64,000 nt of DNA from Georgenia soli (GCF_002563695.1 NZ_PDJI01000004.1:1054001-1118000); one strand, 5' to 3'. Shown: positions 1-11,509, counted from the stretch's first letter. The notes: generated by a model from the letters alone, not told the origin. Program-made: numbers and translations.

Positions 1-50
1 GGTGACGTGCGGGTGCCGGCGGCCGCCATGGTCACGGGCAAGAGGGTCCC

Positions 51-76
51 GCCCCCGCCGTCGTGACGGCGGGGGC
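51..76 (-). terminator. Terminator-like hairpin downstream of the VanW gene
   Basis: A 12-bp perfect stem (51-62 with 65-76) is visible, with only a 2-nt apparent loop, so the outer pairs must carry the fold. It lies about 80 nt past the VanW stop codon and overlaps the first unit of the tandem array at 60-140. No U-tract follows, which is usual for actinobacterial hairpin terminators. Confidence 0.45.
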
Positions 77-140
77 AACCGGGTCGGTCGTGACGGCGCG
101 GGCGACGGGGTCGGTCGTGACGGCGTCGCCGAACGGGTCG
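60..140. repeat. Tandem array, 3 x 27 nt, after the VanW stop codon
   Basis: Three consecutive 27-nt units (60-86, 87-113, 114-140) each begin GTCGTGACGGCG and end GGGTCG. They occupy the space between the VanW stop codon (154) and the hairpin at 51-76. The units have no spacers, so this is not a CRISPR array. Translated it would give 9-residue repeats, but no start site or ribosome binding site supports a gene. Confidence 0.75.
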
Positions 141-153
141 GCGACGCGGGGGC

Positions 154-2217
154 TCACCCCTCGTCCGAGGGCGGCTCCCCGCACTCGACCTTGTTCCAGG
201 GCGTGTAGGTCCACGTCCACTTCTCGTCGTCGTGCAGGGCACCGTCCTTGTACCGCTGCCGGTCCACCGTCACGGTGAACCCGGGGTTGCCGCCGCTCTC
301 GGGCGTGCACTCGGGCGAGGGGTTGTAGACGGTCTTCGGCTGGACGATGTTGTACTTCTCGGACGTGGAGGTCTTCACGTCCCACACCTTCGTGCCCCAC
401 AGCCGCGAGTGGACGCGGTCGCCGGTGACCCAGGACTGGACCAGCACGCCGTAGTCGGTGTTGTTGCGCCAGACCATGTCGGTGCTCGGCTCCCAGAGGG
501 TGGCCTCGCGCCCAGGCGGGTACCGCTCGAACCAGCGGCTGTGCGGGGTGTGGGTGACGTCGTCCATGCCGGCCAGGAAGCCGACGTTGAACATGTTGGT
601 CGAGAGCTGGGAGAGGCCGCCGCCGACAGCGGTGGAGACGAAACCGTCCTCCACGACGCCGGAGGAGACGTACCCGTTCGCGGCGGAGATGGGCCCGATG
701 GTGTCGAGGAGGGAGAACTCCTCGCCCGGCATCACGAGGACGCCGGTGACCTTCTGGGCGCCGACCTTGAGGTTGGTGGTGCGGACCGGGTCGTAGGGCA
801 TCGGGGTGGAGAAGTCCGCGATGACCTCCTTGACGCCGAGCGCCTCCGCGTCCGCCGTGGTGAACTCCGGCTCCGCGACGACGAGAGCCACCTCGGCCGT
901 GCGGTCGGTGGAGGTGCCGGCCGTGCGCACGGCCTCGGCGAGCTGGTCGGGGTCGAGGCCCTTGCCGGTCGTCGAGGGGATGATCGTGGGGCGGCCGCCC
1001 TGGAGGACGATCTGGGCGTCCTTGCCGGCGACCTCGATCGCCGGGTTGACCTCGGCGACGGCGTCGGCGAGGCCCTCGCCGTCGAGCTCGAGCTCGAGCG
1101 CGTCGCCCTGGGCGACGAAGGTGGCGTTCGCGGCGAGCTGCTCGGGGCTGAGCTCGGCGAGCGCGCCGTCCACGTTGACCGTCAGCGGCGCGGAGACCAG
1201 GGGCTGGGCGAGCGTGGTGAGGGCCTCGTCGACCGCCTCGGCACCGACGGTCGGTGACAGCTCCTTCGTGGGCAGCTCGAGCGGGCGCTCGGCGGTGAGC
1301 CAGGTGCGGGTGACGGCGTCCACGGCGGCGTCGATGTCGACGGCGGTGCCCGGGGCGGGCTCGGTGACCTCCGGCGTGGCGCCGGCGAAGGTGATGGCCC
1401 CCTCGACCGGGGCGACGTCGAGCTCGGTGGCGGCCGTCTCGAGAGCGTCGCGCAGGGCGTCCTCGTCCACGGTGGAACGGGGCTCGACGGCGCCGAGTCC
1501 GAAGATCCGGCCCCAGAGCACGCGCGGGTCGAGGGTGAAACCGGTGAGGTCCTCGAGGGTCGCGTCGGCGTCGAAGGTCAGCTTGACGGAGGCCGGGTCG
1601 ATGCTGGACGTCGCCTCACCGACGGAGACGGGCACCTGCTCGGCGGCCAGCGTCGACAGCTCGCTCTCCAGGCGCGCCCGCGCGTCGGCCTTCGACAGCC
1701 CGCCGACCGGGACGCCGGCGACCGTGGTGCCGGTGGGGGTGCGGTCACCGAGGAACCACGCGCCCAGCCCGTAGGCGACGACGAGCAGGGCGACGACGAC
1801 GAGGCCGATCACCAGCCCGCGGCGGCCGCGGCGCGGTTCCTCGACATCGAACTGGTCAAGCGGCGAGGGCATCGGCGGATCCTTGGGCTCGGACGTCTGG
1901 GGGGCGGCCGCGGACGGTGCCGGGTGGACCGCCGTCGCGTCCGGGTCGGGCGCGCTGCCGGCACGGGCGGGGTGAACCGCCGTCGCGTCCGGGTCGGGCG
2001 CGCTGCCGGCACGAGCGGGGTGAACCGCCGTCGCGTCCGGCTCGGGCGCGCTGCCGGCACGGGCGGGGTGAACCGCCGTCGCGTCCGGCTCGCCCTGGCG
2101 GCGGGCCAGGACGGAGTTGAGGTCCGACATGCCGGACGGGGTATCCTCCTGCGGGGTGGCGTCGGCGCCGTCGGTGTGGTCGACGGCTCCCCGTCCAGGT
2201 GCTCGATGGTCAGTCAC
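154..2217 (-). CDS. VanW family protein with an N-terminal repeat region
   Basis: 687-residue membrane-anchored protein of the VanW family, whose biochemical role is unknown but which is linked to the cell wall. The GTG start follows an AAGGA box. Residues 1-134 are hydrophilic and contain four 16-residue repeats (43-106). A single membrane segment lies at about 135-157, followed by putative peptidoglycan-binding repeats and then the VanW domain (about 490-640) with the typical GGGLSQLSTNMFN motif. The N-terminus is therefore probably cytoplasmic and the VanW part outside. It is the last gene of a minus-strand run below mshB, with no sign of co-regulation. Confidence 0.88.
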   Translation of the reverse strand: MTDHRAPGRGAVDHTDGADATPQEDTPSGMSDLNSVLARRQGEPDATAVHPARAGSAPEPDATAVHPARAGSAPDPDATAVHPARAGSAPDPDATAVHPAPSAAAPQTSEPKDPPMPSPLDQFDVEEPRRGRRGLVIGLVVVALLVVAYGLGAWFLGDRTPTGTTVAGVPVGGLSKADARARLESELSTLAAEQVPVSVGEATSSIDPASVKLTFDADATLEDLTGFTLDPRVLWGRIFGLGAVEPRSTVDEDALRDALETAATELDVAPVEGAITFAGATPEVTEPAPGTAVDIDAAVDAVTRTWLTAERPLELPTKELSPTVGAEAVDEALTTLAQPLVSAPLTVNVDGALAELSPEQLAANATFVAQGDALELELDGEGLADAVAEVNPAIEVAGKDAQIVLQGGRPTIIPSTTGKGLDPDQLAEAVRTAGTSTDRTAEVALVVAEPEFTTADAEALGVKEVIADFSTPMPYDPVRTTNLKVGAQKVTGVLVMPGEEFSLLDTIGPISAANGYVSSGVVEDGFVSTAVGGGLSQLSTNMFNVGFLAGMDDVTHTPHSRWFERYPPGREATLWEPSTDMVWRNNTDYGVLVQSWVTGDRVHSRLWGTKVWDVKTSTSEKYNIVQPKTVYNPSPECTPESGGNPGFTVTVDRQRYKDGALHDDEKWTWTYTPWNKVECGEPPSDEG
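1900..2091 (-). repeat. Coding repeat, 4 x 48 nt in the VanW N-terminus
   Basis: Four 48-nt units encode the 16-residue repeat [ED]PDATAVHPARAGSAP (residues 43-106 of the VanW protein); the last copy has diverged at its end. The near-identity at DNA level points to recent expansion by slippage. The region is Pro/Ala-rich and probably disordered on the cytoplasmic side of the membrane. Confidence 0.85.
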
Positions 2218-2366
2218 GCAGTGTCCTTACTTCCCCCTGTGCCGCTCGTGCGACCCCAAGAATGGTAAGGCGAGGGCACACCTGCGACGACGGGGCGTGC
2301 CCAACGTCACCACATCGTTACGGACCGCACGAGCTGCGCGGCGCAACCTGCCCGGGGCCCCCACGG

Positions 2367-2879
2367 TCACGTCAGGGGGCGCACCCGGCCGAGGTGGTGC
2401 ACCAGGGCCCCGGCGCCGGTTGTGCCCGTGCGGGCGTCGAGCACCTCCCCCACGACCACGTCGTGGTCGCCGGCGTTCCTGATCCACGCCGTGCGACACT
2501 CCACCCATCCCTGGGCGGCGTCGACGAGCGCGGCCCCGGAGTGCTCCCCACGATGGTGCGCCACCCCGATCAGCTGCCCGAACGCGGGGCGGCCCGGCAT
2601 CGCGAGCCGCTCCGCCGCCACCGCCGCCGTGCCGTCGAGGATGCTGACCGCCCAGGTGTCGACCTCATCGAGCACCTCACGCAGGCGGGCGTCGCTGTAG
2701 ACGCAGAACAGGACCATCGGCGGCCGCAGGGACACCGACGCCACCGCCGTCGCCGTCATGGCCAGGTCGAGGGTGCCGTGGCGCACGGAGACCACGGTGA
2801 TCCCACCGGGAAGGCGCCCCATGGTGGCCCGGTACCGCTCGACCAGCTCCTCCCCGCCGTCGGCGGCGGAGGCACTCAC
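2367..2879 (-). CDS. Flavin reductase-like domain protein
   Basis: 170-residue single-domain protein of the flavin reductase-like (FMN-binding split-barrel) family, which uses NAD(P)H to reduce FMN or FAD for partner monooxygenases, or acts as a free flavin reductase. The N-terminal RLPGGITVVSV, the TATAVASVSLRPPMVLFCV strand pair and the C-terminal DHDVVVGEVLDA block are typical. A GTG start is chosen at 2879 because it makes a GTGA overlap with the stop of the upstream membrane protein; a start at 2921 is also open. No partner oxygenase lies nearby, so the substrate is unknown. Confidence 0.8.
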   Translation of the reverse strand: MSASAADGGEELVERYRATMGRLPGGITVVSVRHGTLDLAMTATAVASVSLRPPMVLFCVYSDARLREVLDEVDTWAVSILDGTAAVAAERLAMPGRPAFGQLIGVAHHRGEHSGAALVDAAQGWVECRTAWIRNAGDHDVVVGEVLDARTGTTGAGALVHHLGRVRPLT

Positions 2880-3367
2880 CGTGCCGCCCGCCGGCGCGGC
2901 ACCGGCTCGTCGGAGTACCACCCGCGGGGCGTCAGCATCGCCAGCCCGGCCACGAGCGGCATCCCGAGCAGCCAGACGAAGCTGAGCGGCTGGTCGGTGA
3001 CGAGGACGTCCCCGTTCGGGCTGACGAACGTCATCGTCAGCGTGGTGAGAACGCCCGCGAGACCGAGGAGGAAGACCCCCACGCCGTCGGCCGCGGAACG
3101 CGCGAAGACGCCGCCGAGGAGCACGACGACGAGGGCGGTCACGACGCCGACCGGGAGCCCGTCGACGGTCCAGCGGTGGACCAGGGTCCCCGCGGCTCCG
3201 ACGACGACGCCGGCGACCACCGCGACGACGGCGGCGACGACGTGGCCGGCCCGGTCGCCCCGGTCCCGGCGGTCTGCGCGGTCCCGCCCGTCTGCCGCGT
3301 CCCGGCCGTCGCCACGGCCCGCGCCGCGGCCGGCTTCGCGGCCCTCGGCCTCCGTGCGGGCGCTCAT
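2876..3367 (-). CDS. Small multi-pass membrane protein next to mshB
   Basis: 163 residues: a charged Arg/Asp/Gly-rich N-terminus (1-41) followed by four predicted membrane segments (about 43-62, 71-90, 93-113, 127-146). Its ATG overlaps the mshB stop as ATGA, so the two are translationally coupled. Similar small four-helix proteins are often found directly after mshB in actinobacteria (I think of DUF6113, but cannot confirm the family). The function is unknown; coupling hints at a mycothiol or membrane role, which is inference only. Confidence 0.75.
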   Translation of the reverse strand: MSARTEAEGREAGRGAGRGDGRDAADGRDRADRRDRGDRAGHVVAAVVAVVAGVVVGAAGTLVHRWTVDGLPVGVVTALVVVLLGGVFARSAADGVGVFLLGLAGVLTTLTMTFVSPNGDVLVTDQPLSFVWLLGMPLVAGLAMLTPRGWYSDEPVPRRRAAR

Positions 3368-4473
3368 GCGACCGTCCCGCCGAGGAACGCCGCGAGACGA
3401 TCGGTGCCGCGGGTACCGGCGAGCCTGTCGCGGGTGAGGCCGTCGACGGTGCGGGGGTCGCTCAGCTCGTCGACGCGGTCCCTGCCCGGGGCGAGCCTCA
3501 GGCTGGCCGTGCCGAGCAACGGCTGCAGCAGCCCGTTGCTCACCGCGAACCAGCCGCACACCGGGAGGCCGCGGTTCTCCTGCAGCGTCAGGTCCAGCAG
3601 GTGCACGGCCTGGACCTGGCTGCGGTGCGCCTTCATCGCGGTGATGACGGCCGGAAGCACCGCTTTGACGTCGATGGTGAGGTCGACCTGGTCGGGCGGC
3701 ACCACCAGGGAGGGCAGCTCGCGGTCCGGGGAGATGGTGCCGAGGGCGTCGCCGCGCACGCCGAACTGCGGCCGGCGGTCGACCATGGTCTCGAGCCAGC
3801 GGAGGGCGGCGCGGAAGCGGTCCTCCGGCTCGACGATCCAGCCGACGACGGGGACGTCCCACGGTTCGGTGCCGGTGAGGGGGTCGTCTGCCTCGTCGCG
3901 CGGGGCGGCGTCGGCGGCGAGCTCGACGGCACGCATGGTGATCTGGTGCACCTGGATGTGGTCGGGGTGACCGTAGCTGCCGTGGGGCTCCTCGGTGAGG
4001 ACGACCTGCGGTCGCGCCCGGCGGACGACCGCGGCGAGCAGCCGGGCCGCGACCTCCACGGGGACCGCGACGAGCGCGTCGGGGCCGGCCTCCGTGCCGG
4101 GGCCGGCCAGGCCGGGACGCACCCACCCCATGCCGGAGTCGGTGAACCGCGGTGGCCGCCGCTCGGCGAGCCCGGGCTCCGTGTCGAGGAAGCGGTGCGC
4201 GCGGACGCCGAGGGCGGCCAGGGCGCGGGAGAGCTCGTGCTCGCGCTCGTGGGCGAGCGCGGGGCGGTCGTCGGCGAGGGTCGCGATGTCGGGCGGCAGG
4301 ACCTCGCCGAGCTCGCCGCGGGTCGCGGTCACGACGCCGACGCCCACGCCGGCCGACGCGGCGCTGGCGAGCAGGCCGCCGGCGCCGAGGGTCTCGTCGT
4401 CGGGGTGGGCGAACACCCCGAGGACGCCGCCGGTGACCATCGGTGCCCGGGAGATCGCGTGGAGGTCCGTCAT
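3364..4473 (-). CDS. mshB: MshB, mycothiol biosynthesis deacetylase
   Basis: 369-residue PIG-L family zinc hydrolase. MshB deacetylates N-acetyl-glucosaminyl-inositol to GlcN-Ins in mycothiol synthesis in the cytoplasm. The zinc/catalytic motif AHPDDE lies at residues 22-27 and the second zinc site GHPDH near residue 170. It is longer than many homologues (about 300 residues) because of a central insertion and a C-terminal extension. The paralogue at 42171-43106 is clearly Mca by its AHPDDES signature, which leaves this one as MshB. It sits between typA and a coupled membrane protein gene. Confidence 0.88.
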   Translation of the reverse strand: MTDLHAISRAPMVTGGVLGVFAHPDDETLGAGGLLASAASAGVGVGVVTATRGELGEVLPPDIATLADDRPALAHEREHELSRALAALGVRAHRFLDTEPGLAERRPPRFTDSGMGWVRPGLAGPGTEAGPDALVAVPVEVAARLLAAVVRRARPQVVLTEEPHGSYGHPDHIQVHQITMRAVELAADAAPRDEADDPLTGTEPWDVPVVGWIVEPEDRFRAALRWLETMVDRRPQFGVRGDALGTISPDRELPSLVVPPDQVDLTIDVKAVLPAVITAMKAHRSQVQAVHLLDLTLQENRGLPVCGWFAVSNGLLQPLLGTASLRLAPGRDRVDELSDPRTVDGLTRDRLAGTRGTDRLAAFLGGTVA

Positions 4474-4527
4474 GCCCCCATCATGGCCCCCTCACCCCCG
4501 GGGCGCAGGCGCCACGGGAGACAGAGC

Positions 4528-4563
4528 GGGCGGCTCCGACCGGAAACCGGTCGAGAGCCGCCC
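4528..4563 (-). terminator. Terminator after typA
   Basis: A near-perfect hairpin: 9 bp (GGGCGGCTC, 4528-4536), then 7 bp (CGACCGG), a 3-nt AAA loop and the matching arms to 4563, with one unpaired A. It starts 17 nt after the typA stop codon and separates typA from mshB (start 4473). Confidence 0.8.
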
Positions 4564-4579
4564 GTCGGCGGGCGCGGGG

Positions 4580-6496
<1,917 letters not shown>

Positions 6497-6619
6497 ACGC
6501 GGAATCTCATTTCATCTCATCGTGGTGCCCGCTTCGCACGGCCCTGAGGGGCCCCGGCGGTACGCAGGACGTCCGACGGCGGTGGGCAGGCGGCATCCGG
6601 TCACGGGTGCCGACCGCCA

Positions 6620-6649
6620 ATTCTACGTCGGCAGGCGTGGATCCCGTCA
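6620..6649 (-). promoter_or_regulatory. Candidate promoter of typA
   Basis: On the minus strand, TGACGG (6644-6649), an 18-nt spacer and TAGAAT (6620-6625) form a plausible vegetative promoter, giving typA a leader of about 115 nt. It is one of the few AT-rich spots in the region. No transcript data are available. Confidence 0.4.
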
Positions 6650-6716
6650 CCCCGGAGCGTTGTGCGCGCGGTCACGTGCGGGAGAGGCCGCGGTGCCGAG
6701 CAGGGATGATGACGCC

Positions 6717-7307
6717 ATGGGACCGACTCTGACCTTCCGCCCGACGTCCGCGAGGGTCTACGCGGCGATGTGCTGGGTGGTGGCCGCCGCGATGCTCCTC
6801 GCGTTCGCCTCCAACGGCGGGCTGGCCGAGGTGCTGCAGTACGGGCCGGTCGCCCTGGCGCTCGCCGCGCTGGGCTGGGCGGTGTTCTGGAACCCCTTCG
6901 TGCGGGTCGAGCCGCGGGGCGTGACGCTGGCCAACGTGTTCCGCACCCACGAGGTCGGCTGGGACGCGGTCGAGCGCGTCGAGACGAGGTGGGGCCTGAG
7001 CCTGTGGACGCCGGCCGGCAAGCTCTCGGGCTGGGGCGCCCCCGCGAGGGGCGGCCTCTTCGCCGGACGTCGCCGCCCGGACGAGCAGTCCGAGCTCTTC
7101 GACACGGACGGGACGGGGACCTTCAGCGCGAGCGGCGACTCCGTTCTCGTCGGGCGCGTGATCGAGCTCCGGGCGGCGACCGGCGCCGGCCCCGGCCGCC
7201 CCGCCGGTGCCTGGTCGGGAGTGCGGACCTGGACGAACGTGCCCGCCGTGGTGGCCGTGCTCGGGGGACTCTCGCTCGCCGTCGTGGCCGCCACGACGCT
7301 CGGCTGA
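6717..7307 (+). CDS. PH domain-like membrane protein
   Basis: 196 residues. Two membrane segments at the N-terminus (about 14-33 and 41-60) are followed by a soluble bacterial PH-like region that begins FVRVEPRGVTLANVFRTHEV, and a last membrane segment near the C-terminus (about 172-192). This is the usual layout of small actinobacterial bacterial-PH-domain proteins; their function is not known. The ATG start is the first one in good context. It stands alone, divergent from typA and convergent with the peptide-binding lipoprotein. Confidence 0.75.
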   Translation: MGPTLTFRPTSARVYAAMCWVVAAAMLLAFASNGGLAEVLQYGPVALALAALGWAVFWNPFVRVEPRGVTLANVFRTHEVGWDAVERVETRWGLSLWTPAGKLSGWGAPARGGLFAGRRRPDEQSELFDTDGTGTFSASGDSVLVGRVIELRAATGAGPGRPAGAWSGVRTWTNVPAVVAVLGGLSLAVVAATTLG

Positions 7308-7320
7308 GGCCGGCGCGTGC

Positions 7321-7378
7321 GAGCAGGACAACGGCACAGGGCCGGTGGTCGCCCACCGGCCCTGTGCCGTTCCTGCTC
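7321..7378. terminator. Bidirectional terminator, very long stem
   Basis: A 19-bp perfect stem (7330-7348 with 7353-7371) around a 4-nt loop, extended by 7 more pairs at the base (7321-7327 with 7372-7378). It lies between the convergent PH-domain gene and the lipoprotein gene and can serve both. Confidence 0.85.
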
Positions 7379-7397
7379 GGGAGTCGTCAGCGAAGCA

Positions 7398-9128
7398 TCA
7401 GCCGGCGACGAAGCCCCAGTTCTCCGGGCGCGTGGTGCTGAAGCCCTCGGCGCCGAAGTTCGCGAGGTTGCTGACCGTGGCCACGAGGTCGGGGCGCTGG
7501 TACAGCGGGAGGGTGTGCACCGACTCCCAGATCAGCTTGTCGGCCTGGTTGGTCAGCTCGATCCGCTTGTCGTTGTCGGTCTCGACGGCGATCTGGTCGA
7601 TCAGCTCGTTCAGCTCGGGGTTGTTGAGCTTGGCGTAGTTCGACGTGTTGGTCGACGGGTCGCCGTAGATCTGGCCGATGTTGGCCATCGGGTACGGCGT
7701 GCCGATCCAGGAGAAGGCCATGATCTCGAAGTCGCCGGCCTCGAGAGCCGGGCCGAACTCGTCGACCGGCGTCTGCACGAGCTCGAGGTTGATGCCGACC
7801 TCCTTGAGCTGCGCCTGTGCGAGCTGGCCCTCGTTCTCCGAGACGGGCACACCGGTGAGGACGGAGAACTTCACCGTCAGCGGCTGGCCGTCCTTCTCAC
7901 GGATACCGGTGGACTCGTTGAGCACCCAGCCGGCCTCCTCGAGGTCCTTGGCGGCACGCTCCGGGTCGTAGTCGAACTCGCCCGCGTTGTCCTCGTAGCC
8001 GGCCTGGCCCTCCATGAAGAAGTGGTTGCCCAGGGGGGCGATGAGGTCCTCCGGCATGCCGGCCAGGTCGGACTCGGCGATGGCCTGGCGGTCGATGGAG
8101 CGGGAGATCGCCTGCCGGATCGCCTGGTCCTGGAGCAGCCCGGCGGTGGAGTTGAAGGTGAAGTGACGCCAGTTCGGGCCCTTGGCCTGGCGGGTCTCCG
8201 CGTTGGCGACGGTCTGGGCCAGCTGGTAGGCGTTCGGGTCGGGCCCGATGTCGAAGACGTCGATCTCGTTGTTCTGGAACGCGGTCCCCGTGGCGTCGGA
8301 CGCGACGACCCGGAACTGGATCTCGTCCAGCATGGCCTCGGGGCCCCACCAGTTCTCGTTCGGGACGAGGGTCAGGACCTGCTGGGCGTCGTCGATGTTC
8401 TCGACCTTGTACGGACCGGTGAACCACTCGTCCGGGAACTCCAGCCAGCCCTCGTTGAAGGTGGCAGCGTCCGCCAGGCCCTCGGCCGGGTAGACCTCGG
8501 AGACGATGGAGCTCCAGTCGGGGTAGGTGGCCTTGAACGTGATGACGACCTGGAACTCGTCCTCACCCTGCTCGACCGACTCGATCTGCTCGTACGGCTC
8601 CGTCTGGACGCACAGGACGTCGGGGTCCGACGCGTCGCACACCGTGAGGGACGCCTCGTAGTCCTCCCACGTGATGGGCTCGCCGCTGTTCCACTTGGCG
8701 TCGGGGTTGAGGGTCAGCGTGATGACCTGCTTCTCCCCCTCCATCTCGTCGGTGAAGTCGACGAGGTAGTTCTCGTTCGGCTGGGGCAGGCCCTCGCCGT
8801 CGTAGTCGAAGTTCCGCACGCTGATGGCGTCACGGATGTCCGTGTAGTCGGCGTTGTTCCCGTTGACGTGCATCGGGTTCCACTGCGGGGGAAGCTCGGC
8901 GACGGCGCGCCGCAGCGTCCCGCCCTTCTCGAGCTGGTCGCGCGGGGTCGCGTTGACCTGGAACAGGTCGCCCTCGCCGTCGGTGTTGACGCCGGCGCCT
9001 GCCTCGCCGCCGGCCGCGGTCTCGTTGCCGGAGCCGCCGTCAGTCTCGCCGCCTCCGCTGCAGGCCCCGAGGACCAGCGCAAACGCTGCGCCGGTCGCGA
9101 GGACTGCTGCACCCTTCTTCGTGCGCAC
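7398..9128 (-). CDS. Peptide-binding lipoprotein, ABC family 5 (system 1)
   Basis: 576-residue solute-binding protein (SBP_bac_5) that delivers oligopeptides or similar ligands to an ABC importer. The GTG start at 9128 follows GGAGG at ideal distance. A basic N-terminus, hydrophobic core and lipobox LGAC mark a lipoprotein, then a Gly/Glu-rich linker. The mature part carries the family pattern (for example QPLTVKFSVLTG). It comes last in the permease-ATPase operon at 9365-13486 but behind a hairpin terminator and 236 nt of spacer, so it probably has its own promoter. The ligand cannot be told from sequence. Confidence 0.92.
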   Translation of the reverse strand: MRTKKGAAVLATGAAFALVLGACSGGGETDGGSGNETAAGGEAGAGVNTDGEGDLFQVNATPRDQLEKGGTLRRAVAELPPQWNPMHVNGNNADYTDIRDAISVRNFDYDGEGLPQPNENYLVDFTDEMEGEKQVITLTLNPDAKWNSGEPITWEDYEASLTVCDASDPDVLCVQTEPYEQIESVEQGEDEFQVVITFKATYPDWSSIVSEVYPAEGLADAATFNEGWLEFPDEWFTGPYKVENIDDAQQVLTLVPNENWWGPEAMLDEIQFRVVASDATGTAFQNNEIDVFDIGPDPNAYQLAQTVANAETRQAKGPNWRHFTFNSTAGLLQDQAIRQAISRSIDRQAIAESDLAGMPEDLIAPLGNHFFMEGQAGYEDNAGEFDYDPERAAKDLEEAGWVLNESTGIREKDGQPLTVKFSVLTGVPVSENEGQLAQAQLKEVGINLELVQTPVDEFGPALEAGDFEIMAFSWIGTPYPMANIGQIYGDPSTNTSNYAKLNNPELNELIDQIAVETDNDKRIELTNQADKLIWESVHTLPLYQRPDLVATVSNLANFGAEGFSTTRPENWGFVAG

Positions 9129-9321
9129 TCTTGAACCTCCATCGTTTCCGACGAACGCGCGCGGGTATCCGCGGGGCACAGACATCGGTCTGCGGACACG
9201 TTCGTGGTGAGTACTGAACCACGGCCGCTGTGACGTTCAGCACGCCGTCACGAGAACAGCCGGAGTTGTGACCCAATTGAGACCGACCCGTCCGGATGCC
9301 GGTCAGCTCTGACGCGCGCGA

Positions 9322-9353
9322 CCGCCGACGCCGGCAGGGCCCGGCGTCGGCGG
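9322..9353 (-). terminator. Terminator after the fused ATPase (system 1)
   Basis: A 13-bp perfect stem (9322-9334 with 9341-9353) and 6-nt loop, 12 nt after the stop codon of the double ATPase. It separates the transporter genes from the binding-protein gene downstream. Confidence 0.8.
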
Positions 9354-9364
9354 CGACGGCGGTG

Positions 9365-11509
9365 TCAGAACACCTCGACGGCCTCCGCGTAGTGGCACGC
9401 CGCACGCTGGTCCTCCGCCGTCGGCCGCAGCGCCGGCTCCTCGGAGATGCAGCGGGACCGCTCGTCGTCGGAGAGGGTGAGGAACTTCTGGCACCTCGTG
9501 CGGAACCGGCAGCCCGAGGGAGGGTTCGCCGGCGACGGCAGGTCGCCCGAGAGGATGATCCGCTCCCGCTTGCGCTCGATCTCCGGGTCCGGCACCGGGA
9601 TCGCCGAGAGCAGCGCCTGGGTGTACGGGTGCGTCGGGCGCTCGAACACGCGGTCCACCTCGCCGACCTCGACGATCTTTCCGAGGTACATCACGGCGAC
9701 GCGGTCGGCGATGTGACGGACCACGGACAGGTCGTGGGCCACGAACAGATAGCTGAGCCCGAGCTTGCCGCGCAGCTCGTCGAGCAGGTTGATGACACCG
9801 GCCTGGATCGACACGTCGAGGGCGGAGACCGGCTCGTCCAGCACCAGCAGCTTCGGCTCCAGCGCGAGCGCACGAGCGATGCCGATGCGCTGGCGCTGGC
9901 CCCCGGAGAAGTGCTGGGGGTAGCGGTTGGCGTGCGAGGGCTCCAGGCCCACGAGGCGCATGAGCTCGCGCACCCGCTCCTCGGCCTTCTTGCCGCGTAC
10001 CCCGTTCGCCTCGAGCGGCTCGGCGATGATGTCGAAGACCGGCAGCCGCGGGTCCAGGGAGGCCATCGGGTCCTGGAAGACCACCTGCAGGTCGCGCCGC
10101 ACGCTCTTGCGTGCCTGGCGCCCGCGGAGCGTGGAGACGTCGTTGCCCAGGACGACGACCGTGCCGTCGGAGGGCGCTCTGAGGTTGAGGATCTCCAGCA
10201 GGGTGGTCGTCTTGCCGCAGCCCGACTCCCCGACCAGCCCGAGGGTCTCGCCCGCACGGATGTCGAAGCTGACGCCGTCGACCGCGTGCACCGTCCCGAC
10301 ACGGCGCTTGAACACGGAGCCCTTCATGAGGGGGAAGTACCGCTGCAGATCGGTGACGCGCAGCACCTCCTCACGTTCGTGGCGCGGCACCTCGGCCAGC
10401 GGGCGCTCGACGAGCCGTGGCAGGGGGTAGATCTCCTTGAAGGTGAGGTCGTGCTCGGTGATCTCGCCCGACCGGTGGCATGCGGAGGCGTGCCCGAGCC
10501 CCCGGGTCGGCTCGAGGGCCGGCTCCACCTCCCGGCAGACGTCGACCGCCATGGGGCACCGCGGCGCGAACGGGCACCCGGTCGGGAGGTCGAGCAGGGA
10601 GGGCGGGTTGCCCTCGACGGGCGCGAGCGCGCGCTTCTCCCCCTCGTCCGGGCGCGGCAGCGAGCCGAGCAGCCCGATCGTGTACGGCATCGTGGAGCGG
10701 TAGTAGATGTCGTCCACCGGGCCGCTCTCGACGACGCGGCCCGCGTACATCACGGCGACCTTGTCGGCCAGTCCGGCCACGACCCCCAGGTCGTGGGTGA
10801 TCATGACGACGGCGGCCCCGGTCTCCCGCTGGGCCGTCTTGAGCACGTCGAGGATCTGCGCCTGGATCGTCACGTCCAGCGCCGTGGTCGGCTCGTCGGC
10901 GATGATCAGGTCGGGGTCGTTCGCGATGGCCATGGCGATCATGGCGCGCTGGCGCATGCCGCCGGAGAACTCGTGCGGGAACGACTTCGCCCTGACCTGC
11001 GGGTTGGGGATGCCGACCAGGTCCAGAAGCTCCACGGCACGCCGCTGCGCCGCGGCGGCGTCCAGGTCGCGGTGGGTCTGGAGCGCCTCGACGATCTGGT
11101 CGCCGACCGTGTAGACGGGCGTGAGGGCGGACAGCGGGTCCTGGAACACCATGCCCATCTGCCGGCCGCGGATGCGGGACATGTGGGCGTCCGAGCGGCC
11201 GAGGAGCTCCTCCCCGTGCAGGCGCACGGACCCGGCGACCCGGGCCGTCTCGGGCAGCAGCCCCATCACCGACATCGAGGTGACCGACTTGCCCGAGCCG
11301 GACTCGCCGACGATGCCCAGCACCTCGCCCGCTTTGACCGAGAAGCTCACGCCCCGGACGGCGTGGACCACGCCGTCCTCCGAGGGGAAGTCGACGGTGA
11401 GGTCCTGCACCTCGAGCACCGGTGCCCCGCTGACGCGTCCGGGCTCACGGGCGTCGAGCGCGCTCGCGGTCGCGCCGCCCCGGTTCCTGCTGCGGCTGAG
11501 GATGTTCAC
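9365..11509 (-). CDS. Fused double ATPase of peptide ABC importer (DppD-DppF type, system 1)
   Basis: 714-residue protein with two complete ABC ATPase modules in one chain, which energise peptide import. Module 1 (about 30-290) has Walker A GESGSGKS, signature FSGGMRQR and Walker [13 protein letters not shown]; module 2 (about 375-640) has [16 protein letters not shown] and [12 protein letters not shown]. Each ends in the oligopeptide-transporter C-terminal domain with its Cys-rich motif ([16 protein letters not shown]). The GTG start overlaps the stop of the upstream permease as GTGA and follows GGAGG. Confidence 0.93.
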   Translation of the reverse strand: MNILSRSRNRGGATASALDAREPGRVSGAPVLEVQDLTVDFPSEDGVVHAVRGVSFSVKAGEVLGIVGESGSGKSVTSMSVMGLLPETARVAGSVRLHGEELLGRSDAHMSRIRGRQMGMVFQDPLSALTPVYTVGDQIVEALQTHRDLDAAAAQRRAVELLDLVGIPNPQVRAKSFPHEFSGGMRQRAMIAMAIANDPDLIIADEPTTALDVTIQAQILDVLKTAQRETGAAVVMITHDLGVVAGLADKVAVMYAGRVVESGPVDDIYYRSTMPYTIGLLGSLPRPDEGEKRALAPVEGNPPSLLDLPTGCPFAPRCPMAVDVCREVEPALEPTRGLGHASACHRSGEITEHDLTFKEIYPLPRLVERPLAEVPRHEREEVLRVTDLQRYFPLMKGSVFKRRVGTVHAVDGVSFDIRAGETLGLVGESGCGKTTTLLEILNLRAPSDGTVVVLGNDVSTLRGRQARKSVRRDLQVVFQDPMASLDPRLPVFDIIAEPLEANGVRGKKAEERVRELMRLVGLEPSHANRYPQHFSGGQRQRIGIARALALEPKLLVLDEPVSALDVSIQAGVINLLDELRGKLGLSYLFVAHDLSVVRHIADRVAVMYLGKIVEVGEVDRVFERPTHPYTQALLSAIPVPDPEIERKRERIILSGDLPSPANPPSGCRFRTRCQKFLTLSDDERSRCISEEPALRPTAEDQRAACHYAEAVEVF

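Noticed and set aside
9129..9364. Mobile element or riboswitch before the system 1 lipoprotein
   Set aside because: Only a terminator hairpin is clear in this gap; no inverted-repeat ends or conserved aptamer pattern was recognised.
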